A stretch of 64,000 bases of DNA. Origin: Spartobacteria bacterium LR76. GTDB taxonomy: Bacteria; Verrucomicrobiota; Verrucomicrobiia; Chthoniobacterales; Terrimicrobiaceae. Shown piece after piece: positions 25,772 to 34,649 of this stretch. The stretch is from positions 1,302,001-1,366,000 of the forward strand of contig QAYZ01000016.1 of NCBI GenBank assembly GCA_003054655.1, read 5' to 3'. The notes under the pieces were generated by a model that saw only the letters and a list, made by a program, of their open reading frames with translations, ran no database searches and had not been told where the DNA came from. Both the position numbers and the translations under genes were made by a program. The stretch's first letter is position 1. Every line of letters begins with the position of its first letter.

Positions 25772-26281
25772 CTAATAATACACGGTCGGCTGGCGATAAC
25801 CGTGCGGCGTCTTTACGCGCCATTTGCCATCGCCCACGCTCAGTACCTCCACCCGTACGCGAGTCAGCCCCTGATGATAAAAACCGAGCTTCTTCGCCAC
25901 AGGAGTGGTGACGTCGATGACCCTGTCACCGATGAATGGTCCCCGATCATTGAGTCGTATTACCACCGAGCGGCCATTCTGGAGATTTGTCACCCGCACC
26001 GTGCAGGGCAGAGGCAGGGTCTTGTGCGCCCCGCTGCTTTTCCAAAACCACAGCGACTCGCCGAGTGCGGTCTTGCCGGGGAAGATGAGAAAACCCTCGT
26101 GATAATGGGACGCCACGCCCTCCTCGACATATCCCACCGCCTCGCTCGGACTCATCGGTTCATAATGCTGGCCTCTCACCGTGTAGGGCTTGAACTTGTA
26201 ACCGCTATACTGCGGGCTGGAACACCCCGCCAGCACCAGCAACCCCAGCACACAGCCAGCCCACCGAGAAGCTTGAGACAT
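25772..26281 (-). CDS. rlpA: RlpA-like septal-ring lipoprotein
   Basis: A 169-residue lipoprotein. The signal peptide ends in the lipobox Leu17-Ala-Gly-Cys20. The mature part has the double-psi beta-barrel of RlpA: EGVASHYHEGFLIFPGKTALGES, then VRVTNLQNGRSVVIRLNDRGPFIGDRVIDVTTPVAKKLGF. In the first motif the usual GVASWYG is GVASHYH. It lacks the C-terminal SPOR domain of the E. coli protein, as in many short homologues. RlpA proteins bind or cleave denuded peptidoglycan at the septum. It is divergent from the aldo/keto reductase, with 70 bases between the two starts, and convergent with the XylR-like gene. Confidence 0.85.
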   Translation of the reverse strand: MSQASRWAGCVLGLLVLAGCSSPQYSGYKFKPYTVRGQHYEPMSPSEAVGYVEEGVASHYHEGFLIFPGKTALGESLWFWKSSGAHKTLPLPCTVRVTNLQNGRSVVIRLNDRGPFIGDRVIDVTTPVAKKLGFYHQGLTRVRVEVLSVGDGKWRVKTPHGYRQPTVYY

Positions 26282-26351
26282 GCTCCTTCGGTACCAATTT
26301 CACCGCCGCCGGGCAAGCTGCGGGCGATCTTTGCCGTTTCTTCCGCTCCTC

Positions 26352-27380
26352 ATGTCTGATAGCGATGATCCCCGAATGAGCTTACCCCACCTCCCCGCAC
26401 CCGACCGCTATGACGCCATGCTCTATCGCCGCTGCGGCCGGAGCGGACTCAAGCTGCCCGCGCTCTCCCTGGGACTGTGGCACAACTTTGGCGGAGTCGA
26501 TACCCTGGAAAACGCCAGTCAGATAATCCTGCGCGCCTTCGACCTCGGGGTGACGCACTTTGATCTCGCGAACAACTACGGTCCGCCGCCGGGAAGCGCC
26601 GAAGAAACCTTCGGCAGCGTGCTCCACGGCCAACTCGCCGCCCATCGCGATGAGCTCATCATCTCGACCAAGGCAGGATACCGCATGTGGCCCGGGCCCT
26701 ACGGGGAATGGGGCTCCCGCAAATATCTCCTCTCCAGCCTCGATCAGAGCCTCAAGCGCATGAGGCTCGACTACGTCGACATTTTCTACCACCACCGCCC
26801 CGACCCCGATACGCCGATCGAGGAAAGCCTCGGCGCGCTGGTGCAGGCGGTACGCTCCGGTCGCGCCTTGTACGCCGGGGTGTCCAACTACCCGGCCCCG
26901 CTCGCCGCACAGGCCGCCGACTATCTCCGTGAGGAAAAGGTGCCGCTCCTCATTCATCAGCCGAGCTACAGCATGCTCAATCGCTGGATCGAGGATGGCC
27001 TCACCGCCGTGCTCGAGGAAAAAGGCGTGGGCTGCATCCCCTTTTCTCCCCTCGCCCAGGGACTCCTGACCAATCGCTACCTGGGAGGCATCCCGGCCGA
27101 CTCCCGTGCGGCGAGGCCGACCGGTTTTCTCCAGTCCAGCGCCGTCACCGAGGAAAAAATCGCCCTCATCCGCAAGCTCAACGATCTCGCCGTGGAGCGA
27201 GGTCAGACACTCGCCCAGATGGCGGTGGCCTGGATTCTCCGGCTCCCGGTGGTCACTTCCGTGCTCGTCGGGGCCAGCCGGGTGGCTCAACTGGAGGACA
27301 CCGTGGCGGCGCTGCAGAAACTGGAATTCTCCGCCGACGAACTCGCCCGGATCGAAACCATCCTCCGGGAGCCGCACTAG
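26352..27380 (+). CDS. Aldo/keto reductase, YghZ (L-glyceraldehyde 3-phosphate reductase) type
   Basis: A 342-residue NADPH-dependent aldo/keto reductase, starting at MSDSDDPRMSLPHLPAPDRYDAMLYRRCGRSGLKLPALSLGLWHNFGG. The opening, the ITHFDLANNYGPPPGSAEETFG-like active-site segment (VTHFDLANNYGPPPGSAEE, with the catalytic Asp and Tyr), GSRKYLLSSLDQSLKRMRLDYVDIFYHHRPDPDTP and the final VLVGASRVAQLEDTVAAL fit the YghZ/Kv-beta-like subgroup, which detoxifies L-glyceraldehyde 3-phosphate and methylglyoxal. Downstream in-frame ATG at 26376 is an alternative start. Monocistronic; ends in a shared stem-loop with the convergent YkvA-like gene. Confidence 0.9.
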   Translation: MSDSDDPRMSLPHLPAPDRYDAMLYRRCGRSGLKLPALSLGLWHNFGGVDTLENASQIILRAFDLGVTHFDLANNYGPPPGSAEETFGSVLHGQLAAHRDELIISTKAGYRMWPGPYGEWGSRKYLLSSLDQSLKRMRLDYVDIFYHHRPDPDTPIEESLGALVQAVRSGRALYAGVSNYPAPLAAQAADYLREEKVPLLIHQPSYSMLNRWIEDGLTAVLEEKGVGCIPFSPLAQGLLTNRYLGGIPADSRAARPTGFLQSSAVTEEKIALIRKLNDLAVERGQTLAQMAVAWILRLPVVTSVLVGASRVAQLEDTVAALQKLEFSADELARIETILREPH

Positions 27381-27388
27381 CGGCTCCC
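27367..27388. terminator. Stem-loop shared by convergent genes
   Basis: GGGAGCCG and CGGCTCCC form a perfect 8-bp stem with a 6-base loop that includes the reductase stop codon. The convergent YkvA-like gene ends at 27400. There is no T-run. Confidence 0.45.
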
Positions 27389-27399
27389 CCCCAGCCAGG

Positions 27400-27807
27400 T
27401 TACGGGTTGCCCGTGACCTTCGCGTAGTTCAATCCGGCATACTGGGCAAATCCCTGAAACTCAGCCTCGTGGCTGAGCAAGACCGCCCGCAGGACTGCCG
27501 AATCATCCGCAAGTCCCTTGCCCGGAATGTCATCCGGGATGATATCGACATCATTCAGCAGATAGCCGAGCGCGAAAACCGTCTCGGTGATCGCCTGGAG
27601 ATCGCCTGATTGATAAACCCCGTCGAGCACGTCCTCGGCGTAGCGCGAGAGAAATCTCGCCTGCTCGGCCAGATGAGGGAAGTCGGGGCTGTTCAGCGTC
27701 TCCGCCTTGACCTTGAGGAAAGGGATCTGCCGACGGAAGGCATTCATGCGCCCGGCCGTAACGGTCTGACCGCCGCGAAGAACAAACTCGTGGAAGCTGC
27801 TGCTCAT
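27400..27807 (-). CDS. YkvA-like (DUF1232) protein
   Basis: A 135-residue protein with the DUF1232 core ALGYLLNDVDIIPDDIPGKGLADDSAVLRAVL, close to the family consensus around P-x-D-x-I-P-D-x-(I/L)-P. The N-terminal part (SFHEFVLRGGQTVTAGRMNAFRRQIPFLKVKAETLN) is helical and lacks clear membrane segments. Members are often membrane-associated and of unknown function. It is divergent from the BamE-like protein gene at 27893 (85 bases between the starts). Confidence 0.7.
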   Translation of the reverse strand: MSSSFHEFVLRGGQTVTAGRMNAFRRQIPFLKVKAETLNSPDFPHLAEQARFLSRYAEDVLDGVYQSGDLQAITETVFALGYLLNDVDIIPDDIPGKGLADDSAVLRAVLLSHEAEFQGFAQYAGLNYAKVTGNP

Positions 27808-27892
27808 CTGATCTGCTTAAGCGGTCGGCAGCGACTCGACAAGCCTCCGTTCACGCTGGCAAGTTTCCCCGACCCATGCCAGATTACGTGAA

Positions 27893-28651
27893 ATGACTCG
27901 TCTGGCGAATCTCCCCGGGTTCCTCGTGTTTCTCCTCGCGGCGGCTTCCCTCCATGCCTCCCCCATCGTCCGGGAGCCAGGTGCGATTTACCTCTCCGAT
28001 TTCGGCGACAAAACGCTCCGCGTCACTGTAACCCGGGCGGCAAAGAGCTATTTCGACATCGGCATGACCCGCTATGCAGGCACCCTGCGCTTTCCGCAGC
28101 AGGTCCAGGTGGTAGCCGTTGCCGATATCGGCTGCCGCGTGCGCGGCAATGCCCAGCAGGGCGGCGTAGTCGCCTGGGTGTCCTACGATGATCTGTCCGG
28201 CCTGCCAAAGGACTTCCTGGCCACCATGAAAAAGGCGGAAGAACGCCGCCTCATGGTGGAAGCCCTCATCGCGAAGAAAGAGGTCGCCATCGGAATGACC
28301 GCCGACGAAGTCCGCCGCAGCCTGGGTAAACCGGCAAAAACCACCAAACGAGCCAGCAAGGAGGGCCTGGAGGAACTCTGGGAATATGTGAAGTACGACC
28401 TTATCCCCCAGACCACCTATACCCCGGGCGTCACCCAGACCGTCATTCCCTCCACCAAGCCCGGCCAGCCGTCCAATGTCGTGACCCAGACCGTCATGAT
28501 CGGAAACACGATCTACGTAAAAGTCCCGGTCGGCACCTTGAAAGTCGCCTTCAAAGACAACCTTGTGGACTCCCTGGACCAGACGGAAGGAACTTTAGTG
28601 GGAGCCGGACAAGTTTCGATTGTCACACCGCCACTGAACGTATATTGGTAA
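27893..28651 (+). CDS. Exported protein with BamE/SmpA-like motif
   Basis: A 252-residue exported protein. Signal peptide MTRLANLPGFLVFLLAAASLHAS; mature N-terminal region of beta strands with no recognised domain; a helical stretch (KDFLATMKKAEERRLMVEALIAKKEVA); then IGMTADEVRRSLGKPAKTTKRAS, which matches the BamE/SmpA beta-alpha motif (GMTxxEVxxxLGxP), followed by strands (ELWEYVKYDL ... YVKVPVGTLKVAFKDNLVDSLDQ). No lipobox Cys. It could be an envelope protein; a direct role in outer-membrane protein assembly is not shown. tRNA-Cys follows 17 bases after the stop. Confidence 0.6.
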   Translation: MTRLANLPGFLVFLLAAASLHASPIVREPGAIYLSDFGDKTLRVTVTRAAKSYFDIGMTRYAGTLRFPQQVQVVAVADIGCRVRGNAQQGGVVAWVSYDDLSGLPKDFLATMKKAEERRLMVEALIAKKEVAIGMTADEVRRSLGKPAKTTKRASKEGLEELWEYVKYDLIPQTTYTPGVTQTVIPSTKPGQPSNVVTQTVMIGNTIYVKVPVGTLKVAFKDNLVDSLDQTEGTLVGAGQVSIVTPPLNVYW

Positions 28652-28668
28652 CCGTTCTTGCGCCCAAC

Positions 28669-28743
28669 GGCGGGGTAGCCAAGTGGTAAGGCCGGGCTCT
28701 GCAAAAGCCCCATGCGTCGGTTCGATTCCGACCCCCGCCTCCA
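28669..28743 (+). tRNA. tRNA-Cys (anticodon GCA)
   Basis: The acceptor stem GGCGGGG (28669-28675) pairs with CCCCGCC (28733-28739). The anticodon stem GGGCT/AGCCC encloses the loop CTGCAAA with anticodon GCA. The T-arm GTCGG-TTCGATT-CCGAC is canonical. Discriminator T is followed by an encoded CCA. Confidence 0.96.
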
Positions 28744-29170
28744 TCCTCAAATTCCTGAAGATCGGGCCACGAACGACCTCAATCCTCCTCCTCCGCGGAA
28801 AAAATCGAAACGAGGTCTTTTGTCTGATGGCTTTTCTGCCTCGCGGCAACCCGTCAACAAGCCACACCATTTTTCCCGGCACCGCGATACTCAGCGCCAC
28901 GCTCAATGCATCCTCCTGAATGACAATACTTTAAAGCATGACAGTTAGACATGACAACCGCGCGGAAAATACCCTCGGTTTCCCGGGGAGTAGTTTTTGC
29001 GGCCTCGCTTCTTGCACCGAATGGTCTCGTGCCCTATTTTCCGGCGCTACCGCCCCCTAGGCTCCCTGGCGTTTCTCGATTTTCTTTTAGATCAAGACCC
29101 GGGAGACAGGGAAAACCCCCGAATACGAGTCCGCCCTGTAACCCGCAGAATGAACGCCCTCTAGACACCG
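28744..29170. other. Intergenic region upstream of the SSS transporter
   Basis: No convincing gene, strong stem-loop or repeat was seen in these 427 bases. Short open frames present have no protein-like sequence. It presumably holds the transporter promoter; none of the three module palindromes occurs here. Confidence 0.5.
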
Positions 29171-31468
29171 ATGCATTTTATTGACTGGCTCATCGTCCTT
29201 GTTCCCGTGATCGGGATTCTCTGGTTATCCGTCTATTCAAAGCGTTATGTGAGAGGAGTCGCGGATTTTCTCGCGGCAGGCCGTACGGCCGGACGCTACG
29301 TTCTCTCGGCCGGCGACATGACGTCCGGCCTGGGCATCATCACCCTCGTCGCCCTCGTCGAGGCCAAGTATCAGGTGGGCTACGCGCTCACCTTTTGGGA
29401 GTACCTCACAGTCCCTGTCGGCATCATCATGGGACTCACCGGATTCTGCATCTACCGATTCCGCGAGACACGCTCGCTTTCCATCGGACAGTTCCTGGAA
29501 ATCCGCTACAGCCGGTCATTCCGCATCATCGCGGCAGGCCTGCGTACCATCTCGGAGATGCTCACCAACGCCATCGGCCCTGCGGTCGCGGCAAACTTCT
29601 TCATTTATTTCCTCGGCCTGCCTCACAAGGTGATGATCGCAGGCATTCCGCTGCCGACCTTTGGCCTGCTCGTCGGCTTCTCACTCTGCCTGTGCATGGT
29701 GGTCATCTGGCCGGGAGGACGCATTTCGCTGCTGATCTCCGATGCCTTCCAGGGCCTCATGAGTTACCCGATCTTCGTCATCATCGCCGGGTATATTTTC
29801 CTCAAGTTCGGTTGGAATGACGCCATTGCCCCCGTGATGATTGATCGCGCTCCTGGCGAGAGTTTCATCAACCCCTTCGATATCGAGAAGCTGCGCGATT
29901 TCAACATCTTCGCCCTCTTCGTCACGATCATGGGCAGCATCCTCAACCGTGCGAGCTGGATCGGCAACGATACCTCCAACTGCGGAAGGACGCCCCACGA
30001 GCAAAAGATGGCCGGCATCCTCGGCACCTGGCGCTCCCTTTACTCCAATCTCATGCTGCTCCTTGTGGCAGTGATGGTCATCGCATTGATGGCGCATCAG
30101 AAATTCGCCGACCAGGCCCATGGCATCCGCCAGCAGTTGAGCCAGAAAGTCGCCGAGGAGGCCGTGCTCGATCCTGAGACACGCTCGAGTCTGGACGCCC
30201 GCTTGAGCGCCATTCCCGTGCAGCGCCATGAGATCGGCGTCGACGCTCCGCTTTCCCGCGAGCAGAACAACGACACTCCCTTCATGACCGCCGCCCACGA
30301 GACCCTCGCGGGCACCCCGGAGGGCAATCTCCAGTTCCAGAAGTTTCGCACCCTTTATCATCAGATGATGCTGCCGGTCGCGCTACACAACATCCTTCCC
30401 ATCGGCCTGATGGGCCTATTCTGCCTGCTGGTCATCATGCTGATGCTTTCGACGGACGACTCGCGCGTCTTTAACGCCTCATCGACCATCGTGCAGGACG
30501 TGATCATGCCTTTTCGAAAAACGCCGTTTACGCCCAAGCAGCACCTGCTGGTCATCCGGCTGGTCTCGACGGGCGTCTGCGTCTTTTTCTTCATCGTCTC
30601 CCTGTTCTTCGTCCAGATCGACTACATCCAGATGTTCACCACGATCATGACCGCCATCTGGCTCGGCGGTGCCGGCCCCATCATGATCTTCGGCCTCTAC
30701 AGCCGGTTCGGCACCACCACCGGGGCATTTTGCTCCCTGATCTTTGGCTCCGGGCTTTCCATCGTGGGGCTATTCTTCCAGCGCAACTGGGCCGAGAACG
30801 TCTACCCCTGGCTGCAAGCGAATGGCTGGGATGTCGCCATCGGCAATCTGCTCCATACCGTCTCCCAGCCCTTCAATCCCTACATCGTCTGGGAAATGAA
30901 CCCGGTGAAGTTCCCCATCAACTCCTACGAGTTGTACTTCATGTCGATGGTCATCGGCATCGCCGCCTACGTCATCGGCTCCTTCCTCACCCAAAAGCAA
31001 CCCTACAACCTCGACCGGCTCCTCCACCGCGGCGTTTACGACGTGGCGGGCGAATTCAAAGAGCCCTTCAAGTGGACCTTCCGCAACGCGTTTCAGAAAC
31101 TTATCGGCATCACTCCCGAGTACACTCTCGGTGACAAGGTGATCGCCTGGTCCGTGGTGGGATATGCCATCGTCTACAAGTTCGGCCTCTGCTTCGTCGC
31201 CGTCCTGATCTGGAATGCCATATCTCCATGGCCAACGGAATGGTGGAGCACCTACTTCTTCATCACCAGCCTGGTCGTGACTGGCGTCATCGGTATCATT
31301 TCCACCTTCTGGTTCTTCATCGGAGGTGTCATCGACATCCGCCGTCTCTTCCGCGACCTCGCCGCGCGCGTCGACAACCCGCTCGACAACGGCATGGTCG
31401 AGGGTCACGTCTCTCTGGCCGACAAAGCCCTCTTTGAAGAACGCACTCACAAAAAGCAGGACGACTAG
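29171..31468 (+). CDS. Sodium:solute symporter (SSS family)
   Basis: A 765-residue inner-membrane transporter with about 13-14 hydrophobic helices. The start MHFIDWLIVLVPVIGILWLSVYSKRYVRGVADFLAAGRTAGRY and the helix MTSGLGIITLVALVEAKYQVGYA are typical of the SSS family, which couples sugar, amino-acid or osmolyte uptake to sodium. An extended soluble loop of about 110 residues (HQKFADQAHGIRQQL ... LQFQKFRTLY) and a C-terminal cytoplasmic tail make it longer than the usual 500-600 residues. It lies opposite the kinase-phosphatase operon, convergent with it, and may supply its sugar. Substrate cannot be read. Confidence 0.9.
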   Translation: MHFIDWLIVLVPVIGILWLSVYSKRYVRGVADFLAAGRTAGRYVLSAGDMTSGLGIITLVALVEAKYQVGYALTFWEYLTVPVGIIMGLTGFCIYRFRETRSLSIGQFLEIRYSRSFRIIAAGLRTISEMLTNAIGPAVAANFFIYFLGLPHKVMIAGIPLPTFGLLVGFSLCLCMVVIWPGGRISLLISDAFQGLMSYPIFVIIAGYIFLKFGWNDAIAPVMIDRAPGESFINPFDIEKLRDFNIFALFVTIMGSILNRASWIGNDTSNCGRTPHEQKMAGILGTWRSLYSNLMLLLVAVMVIALMAHQKFADQAHGIRQQLSQKVAEEAVLDPETRSSLDARLSAIPVQRHEIGVDAPLSREQNNDTPFMTAAHETLAGTPEGNLQFQKFRTLYHQMMLPVALHNILPIGLMGLFCLLVIMLMLSTDDSRVFNASSTIVQDVIMPFRKTPFTPKQHLLVIRLVSTGVCVFFFIVSLFFVQIDYIQMFTTIMTAIWLGGAGPIMIFGLYSRFGTTTGAFCSLIFGSGLSIVGLFFQRNWAENVYPWLQANGWDVAIGNLLHTVSQPFNPYIVWEMNPVKFPINSYELYFMSMVIGIAAYVIGSFLTQKQPYNLDRLLHRGVYDVAGEFKEPFKWTFRNAFQKLIGITPEYTLGDKVIAWSVVGYAIVYKFGLCFVAVLIWNAISPWPTEWWSTYFFITSLVVTGVIGIISTFWFFIGGVIDIRRLFRDLAARVDNPLDNGMVEGHVSLADKALFEERTHKKQDD

Positions 31469-31499
31469 ATCCCCCCGTAACCAGCCCGGGCAACTGTCC

Positions 31500-31709
31500 A
31501 GCTCATCGCACCCGGGGCCTGCCGGATGGGGATCAGAGAAATACTGGACCCTGAATGCGTTCCAATGGCGGGACGAGCCGATCCGCAATGCCGACGGCAG
31601 CGAGGTCCTTCTCCCGCTTTCGGCTGGGAAGCACACGATCACCTTCTCGCATCCCTCCGCCGGCATCAACCTCGATACCCTCACGCTCTCGGGCACTGCC
31701 GACCCGTAA
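31500..31709 (+). pseudogene. C-terminal remnant of a carbohydrate-binding protein
   Basis: After the transporter stop there is a protein-like frame without a start: GWGSEKYWTLNAFQWRDEP, then VLLPLSAGKHTITFSHPSAGINLDTLTLSG and a stop at 31707-31709. The pattern (L-xx-G-x-H-T-I-xx-xx-x-G-x-x-LD-x-L-x-L) is that of a C-terminal carbohydrate-binding beta-sandwich. Only the last 60 or so residues remain and no usable start lies in the 31 bases after the transporter, so a decayed gene or deletion scar is inferred. Confidence 0.5.
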
Positions 31710-31720
31710 GAACGGAGGAG

Positions 31721-31744
31721 GGCGGCGTCGACAGGGACGCCGCC
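31721..31744 (-). terminator. Perfect 9-bp stem-loop at the end of the leftward operon
   Basis: GGCGGCGTC and GACGCCGCC pair around a 6-base loop, 22 bases behind the mutarotase-like gene stop at 31766. No T-run follows on either strand. Confidence 0.45.
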
Positions 31745-31765
31745 GGGATCGAACCGGACCGCCTC

Positions 31766-32923
31766 CTAGGGCAGGGACAGAAAGCCCGCGTCCACCGCGA
31801 ACCGCACGGCCTTGCCAGTCGACGATGAAAATATCGCCTCGCCTGGAAGAAATGCCGCCTTTGCGACATCGGCAAAACCTTTCGGGATATTGACTGCTCC
31901 CTGGATGTAGCGCACCTCAAAAGGGGACTTCCCGCGGAGATTCACGCTGGTCGGAATGCCCTGGCGGCTTATCGGATTGGGACGGCTGGATTCCGCCACT
32001 CCGCGATCGAAGTACATGCATCCATCCTCGATGCCGAGGCAGGTGTTTCGCCCGCCCCATGGAGGCTGGTGACGGCCTTTGTTCTCCACCCAGAAAAGCC
32101 TGCCGGGCATGACCGAGGGATTCTTGAGGGCAAACCACATCCAGTTTTCCTCGGTATTGATCGCCGCAACCCAGGAGACCTTGTCTCCGTGAGGTCGCTC
32201 GAACTGCTGCAGGAGATCGCAAAAGCCGGGACGGGCGGGAAAGGCCGAATAGTCCGCCGGAGGCTCGCCCTTGAAAATCGAAGGCACCCTCGCCAGGGAG
32301 CGAAAGGCGGCGTCCCGGGCCAGAAACTGATACTCGCCCTGGGCGGGATCAGCCAATGCCACAGGGTAGGTCCGGCCGAGAGCGAAAGGACTGGTGAAAA
32401 TGCGTAAGGCCCGCTCCTGCCGGGGCATCGCGAGAACCGCATGGTGCGCAAAGGGGGTGCGACCGCGAAATCCGTCGATCACCGTGCGGCAATAGACGGC
32501 ATTGTGGCCATCGCGGAGGGAGAACTCGCGGTGCACCACGCCGGGGCGCACCGTCGTCTCCAGGCTGATGCGCAGGCTCGTCGCCTTCTCCGAGCGGTCG
32601 GCTTTCTCGAGTTTCCACCGGCTGCCAGCGGTTTCGCCATGAGGAGCGTGCTGCTCGCCGCGCCAGGCCTCCTGGTTTGCACCAAAGGGGAGGCAGAAAA
32701 AATCGCCCCGCAACGGAACCATCGTGGCGGGCATGGGGATCGGGCGCTCATCCTGCCAGGGGCTGATGTAGTAGGGCTGGACGGGACGCGCTCCGTCCCG
32801 GCAAAAGGTCACGGGCGCCATGTGGCCGCCGAGTTCGGTCACGGCCAGGCTGACACAGTCGTTGCCAATGACCCAGGACGGCTGGGAGGCTATCTTTCGT
32901 CGTTCGGGGAGGGATCGCTTCAT
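31766..32923 (-). CDS. Galactose-mutarotase-like protein
   Basis: A 385-residue protein with features of the aldose-1-epimerase/mutarotase-like supersandwich: WVIGNDCVSLAVTELGGHMAPVTF near the N-terminus, RGDFFCLPFGANQ, VHREFSLRDGHNAVYCRTVIDGF and FAHHAVLAMP. No signal peptide. It is the last gene of the operon starting at 36598; its ATG overlaps the stop of the SIS gene by four bases. It may interconvert anomers or remodel the sugar entering the pathway, but related folds are also lyases, so the exact reaction is open. Confidence 0.6.
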   Translation of the reverse strand: MKRSLPERRKIASQPSWVIGNDCVSLAVTELGGHMAPVTFCRDGARPVQPYYISPWQDERPIPMPATMVPLRGDFFCLPFGANQEAWRGEQHAPHGETAGSRWKLEKADRSEKATSLRISLETTVRPGVVHREFSLRDGHNAVYCRTVIDGFRGRTPFAHHAVLAMPRQERALRIFTSPFALGRTYPVALADPAQGEYQFLARDAAFRSLARVPSIFKGEPPADYSAFPARPGFCDLLQQFERPHGDKVSWVAAINTEENWMWFALKNPSVMPGRLFWVENKGRHQPPWGGRNTCLGIEDGCMYFDRGVAESSRPNPISRQGIPTSVNLRGKSPFEVRYIQGAVNIPKGFADVAKAAFLPGEAIFSSSTGKAVRFAVDAGFLSLP

Positions 32924-33540
32924 TGATGAATGGCCGCAAATCTATCCTCAAGCATCAGGCAGAGACAATGATAGATCGGCAGATGAAACTCCTGCACCAG
33001 CGGCGTGCTCGTGGCAGGCACGCAGATACAGATGTCGGCCAGTTCCTTCAGCCTGCCCCCGCTTTCTCCCGTGAGAGCGAGCACCGGGAGTCCCCTCGCC
33101 CGCGCCACCTCGGCGGCGCGGCAGACATTGCGCGAATTGCCCGAGGTGCTCAGAGCGGTCAATACATCCCCTTTCCGTCCCAGGGCGAGAGTGAGCTGGG
33201 CAAAGACAAACTCGGGCTCCACGTCATTGGCGAAGGCGGTGGCCAGGGCCGGAAAGCCGGTGAGCGGGATGACGGGGAAGGCCCATTGCAGGCGAGACGC
33301 CATGTCGTCGGAGATTCCGTGCCGCATCTCCGGAGGGAGCGGTCGGAGCTGGCCAAAGCCTTTCAGCAGTTCGCCCGCCCAATGGTCGGCATCCGAGGCG
33401 CTGCCGCCATTTCCGCACAGGAGCAATTTTCCATCCCGGAGAAAAGTTCCCTCCAGGAGTTCATAAGCCTTGGCGATCTCCGGCAGGCAGGGCTGGAGTG
33501 CGGGGTAGCGGAAGATAAGCGACTCGAGATGGTGTGACAT
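32920..33540 (-). CDS. SIS-domain sugar isomerase, GmhA (phosphoheptose isomerase)-like
   Basis: A 206-residue single SIS-domain protein. The family motifs LLCGNGGSASDADH (residues 41-53), LSTSGNS and ATSTPLVQEFH are those of GmhA, which turns sedoheptulose 7-phosphate into D-glycero-heptose 7-phosphate. The QEFH Glu and His occupy catalytic positions of GmhA. It lies 2 bases after the deoxyhypusine-synthase-like gene and overlaps the mutarotase-like gene by 4. With the kinase-phosphatase fusion upstream it would complete the first three steps of a heptose-1-phosphate pathway, or an analogous route for another sugar phosphate. Confidence 0.85.
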   Translation of the reverse strand: MSHHLESLIFRYPALQPCLPEIAKAYELLEGTFLRDGKLLLCGNGGSASDADHWAGELLKGFGQLRPLPPEMRHGISDDMASRLQWAFPVIPLTGFPALATAFANDVEPEFVFAQLTLALGRKGDVLTALSTSGNSRNVCRAAEVARARGLPVLALTGESGGRLKELADICICVPATSTPLVQEFHLPIYHCLCLMLEDRFAAIHQ

Positions 33541-33542
33541 GG

Positions 33543-34649
33543 TTATCTGGCAAGGGCCTGGGCGAGGGTGAGAAAAAAATCGCGATTGTGGGCGCTGACG
33601 TAGCGCATGGTGCCGCCCATGCGGCTGAAGGTTTTGCAGTACCGCAGATAGTAGGCGGGATTGTCCATCGGGGGTTCGCCATCGCTTTTCCAGTCCCAGG
33701 AGCTCTTCGCGAGATCGACGATGACCATGTGATGCCTGGTAATTTTGCGGCCCTCCTGGAGTTCCAGGTTCTGCGACATGGAGAGGGATTTTTCGAAAAT
33801 CATCGGCGACATCACAGCGGAACCGACGGACAGATAGACACCGCCCTCGAGGCCATGCACCTGCGCGGCAAAGGTGAGGAAATCCCGCAGAGCGGCCCGC
33901 CCGATGGCCGCGCCATGGTTCACCGGGTGATTGTAGATGATGTCGTGGCCGATCATGGGATGCGCGGTGAAGGGAACATTGAGCCGATAGGCGGCGGCCT
34001 GGGCGCTGTATTTCTTGTACGGGTGCGGGATGGAAAGAAAACCCGCCGGGACAGAGTTGCGCCGGATCGTCGCCAGCAGGTCGAGCGCGGCAGCCGCGTG
34101 CTCGGGGTGCCCCGTGGCAGAGCGTTTCGCGATCCCGAGCAATTCGTCCTCCGAGGGAATATCGAGCCCCTCGCGTTCGATCATCTTTCCGACGGCCTCC
34201 CCGTAGCCGAGTCCCTCATAAGCTCCGACGACGAGGGCGAGGTTCAGATTGAATCCGGTTTCCTCCCAGATGCCGAATTGACCCTGGGCCACATTGGCCC
34301 GCACGTCTTCGCTGCTCAGTCCCTGAAAGGAAAACTCCCAGTCGTGAATGATGCCCGCCCCATTCGTCGCCAGCAGGGTCACCCACCCCTGCTCCATGAG
34401 CTGGATGAGCACAGGCGCGAGCCCGTTCTTGATGGTATGCGCGCCGAAGGCCAGCATCACGGGCCGGCCCGCCGCGCGCGCGGAGCGGATTTTCTCCACG
34501 CACTCCGCCAGGTCCTCCGCCGCAGCGGGATCGAGAGGCCGGGGCGGCGTGTCGGGATGAACGGCGTCGGACTCGATGGCCACCTTGTTGGGGCGTTCGG
34601 AAAGCCGGCGTACGCGCAGCCTGGTGCGATCGAGCTGAGGGTGCGACAT
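33543..34649 (-). CDS. Deoxyhypusine-synthase-like protein of unknown function
   Basis: A 368-residue protein. The start MSHPQLDRTRL at 34649 overlaps the upstream stop by one base (TAATG) and is preferred to the longer frame. The region AGRPVMLAFGAHTIKNGLAPVLIQLMEQGWVTLLATNGAGIIHDWE followed by SSEDVRANVAQGQFGIWEETG and IGHDIIYNHP has a Rossmann-like, deoxyhypusine-synthase-like look; bacteria lack eIF5A modification of the archaeal/eukaryotic kind, so a different NAD-dependent reaction is more likely. It is embedded between a PfkB-HAD fusion and a GmhA-like isomerase in a tight operon, which points to sugar-phosphate metabolism. Function not recognised; family assignment by eye only. Confidence 0.5.
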   Translation of the reverse strand: MSHPQLDRTRLRVRRLSERPNKVAIESDAVHPDTPPRPLDPAAAEDLAECVEKIRSARAAGRPVMLAFGAHTIKNGLAPVLIQLMEQGWVTLLATNGAGIIHDWEFSFQGLSSEDVRANVAQGQFGIWEETGFNLNLALVVGAYEGLGYGEAVGKMIEREGLDIPSEDELLGIAKRSATGHPEHAAAALDLLATIRRNSVPAGFLSIPHPYKKYSAQAAAYRLNVPFTAHPMIGHDIIYNHPVNHGAAIGRAALRDFLTFAAQVHGLEGGVYLSVGSAVMSPMIFEKSLSMSQNLELQEGRKITRHHMVIVDLAKSSWDWKSDGEPPMDNPAYYLRYCKTFSRMGGTMRYVSAHNRDFFLTLAQALAR

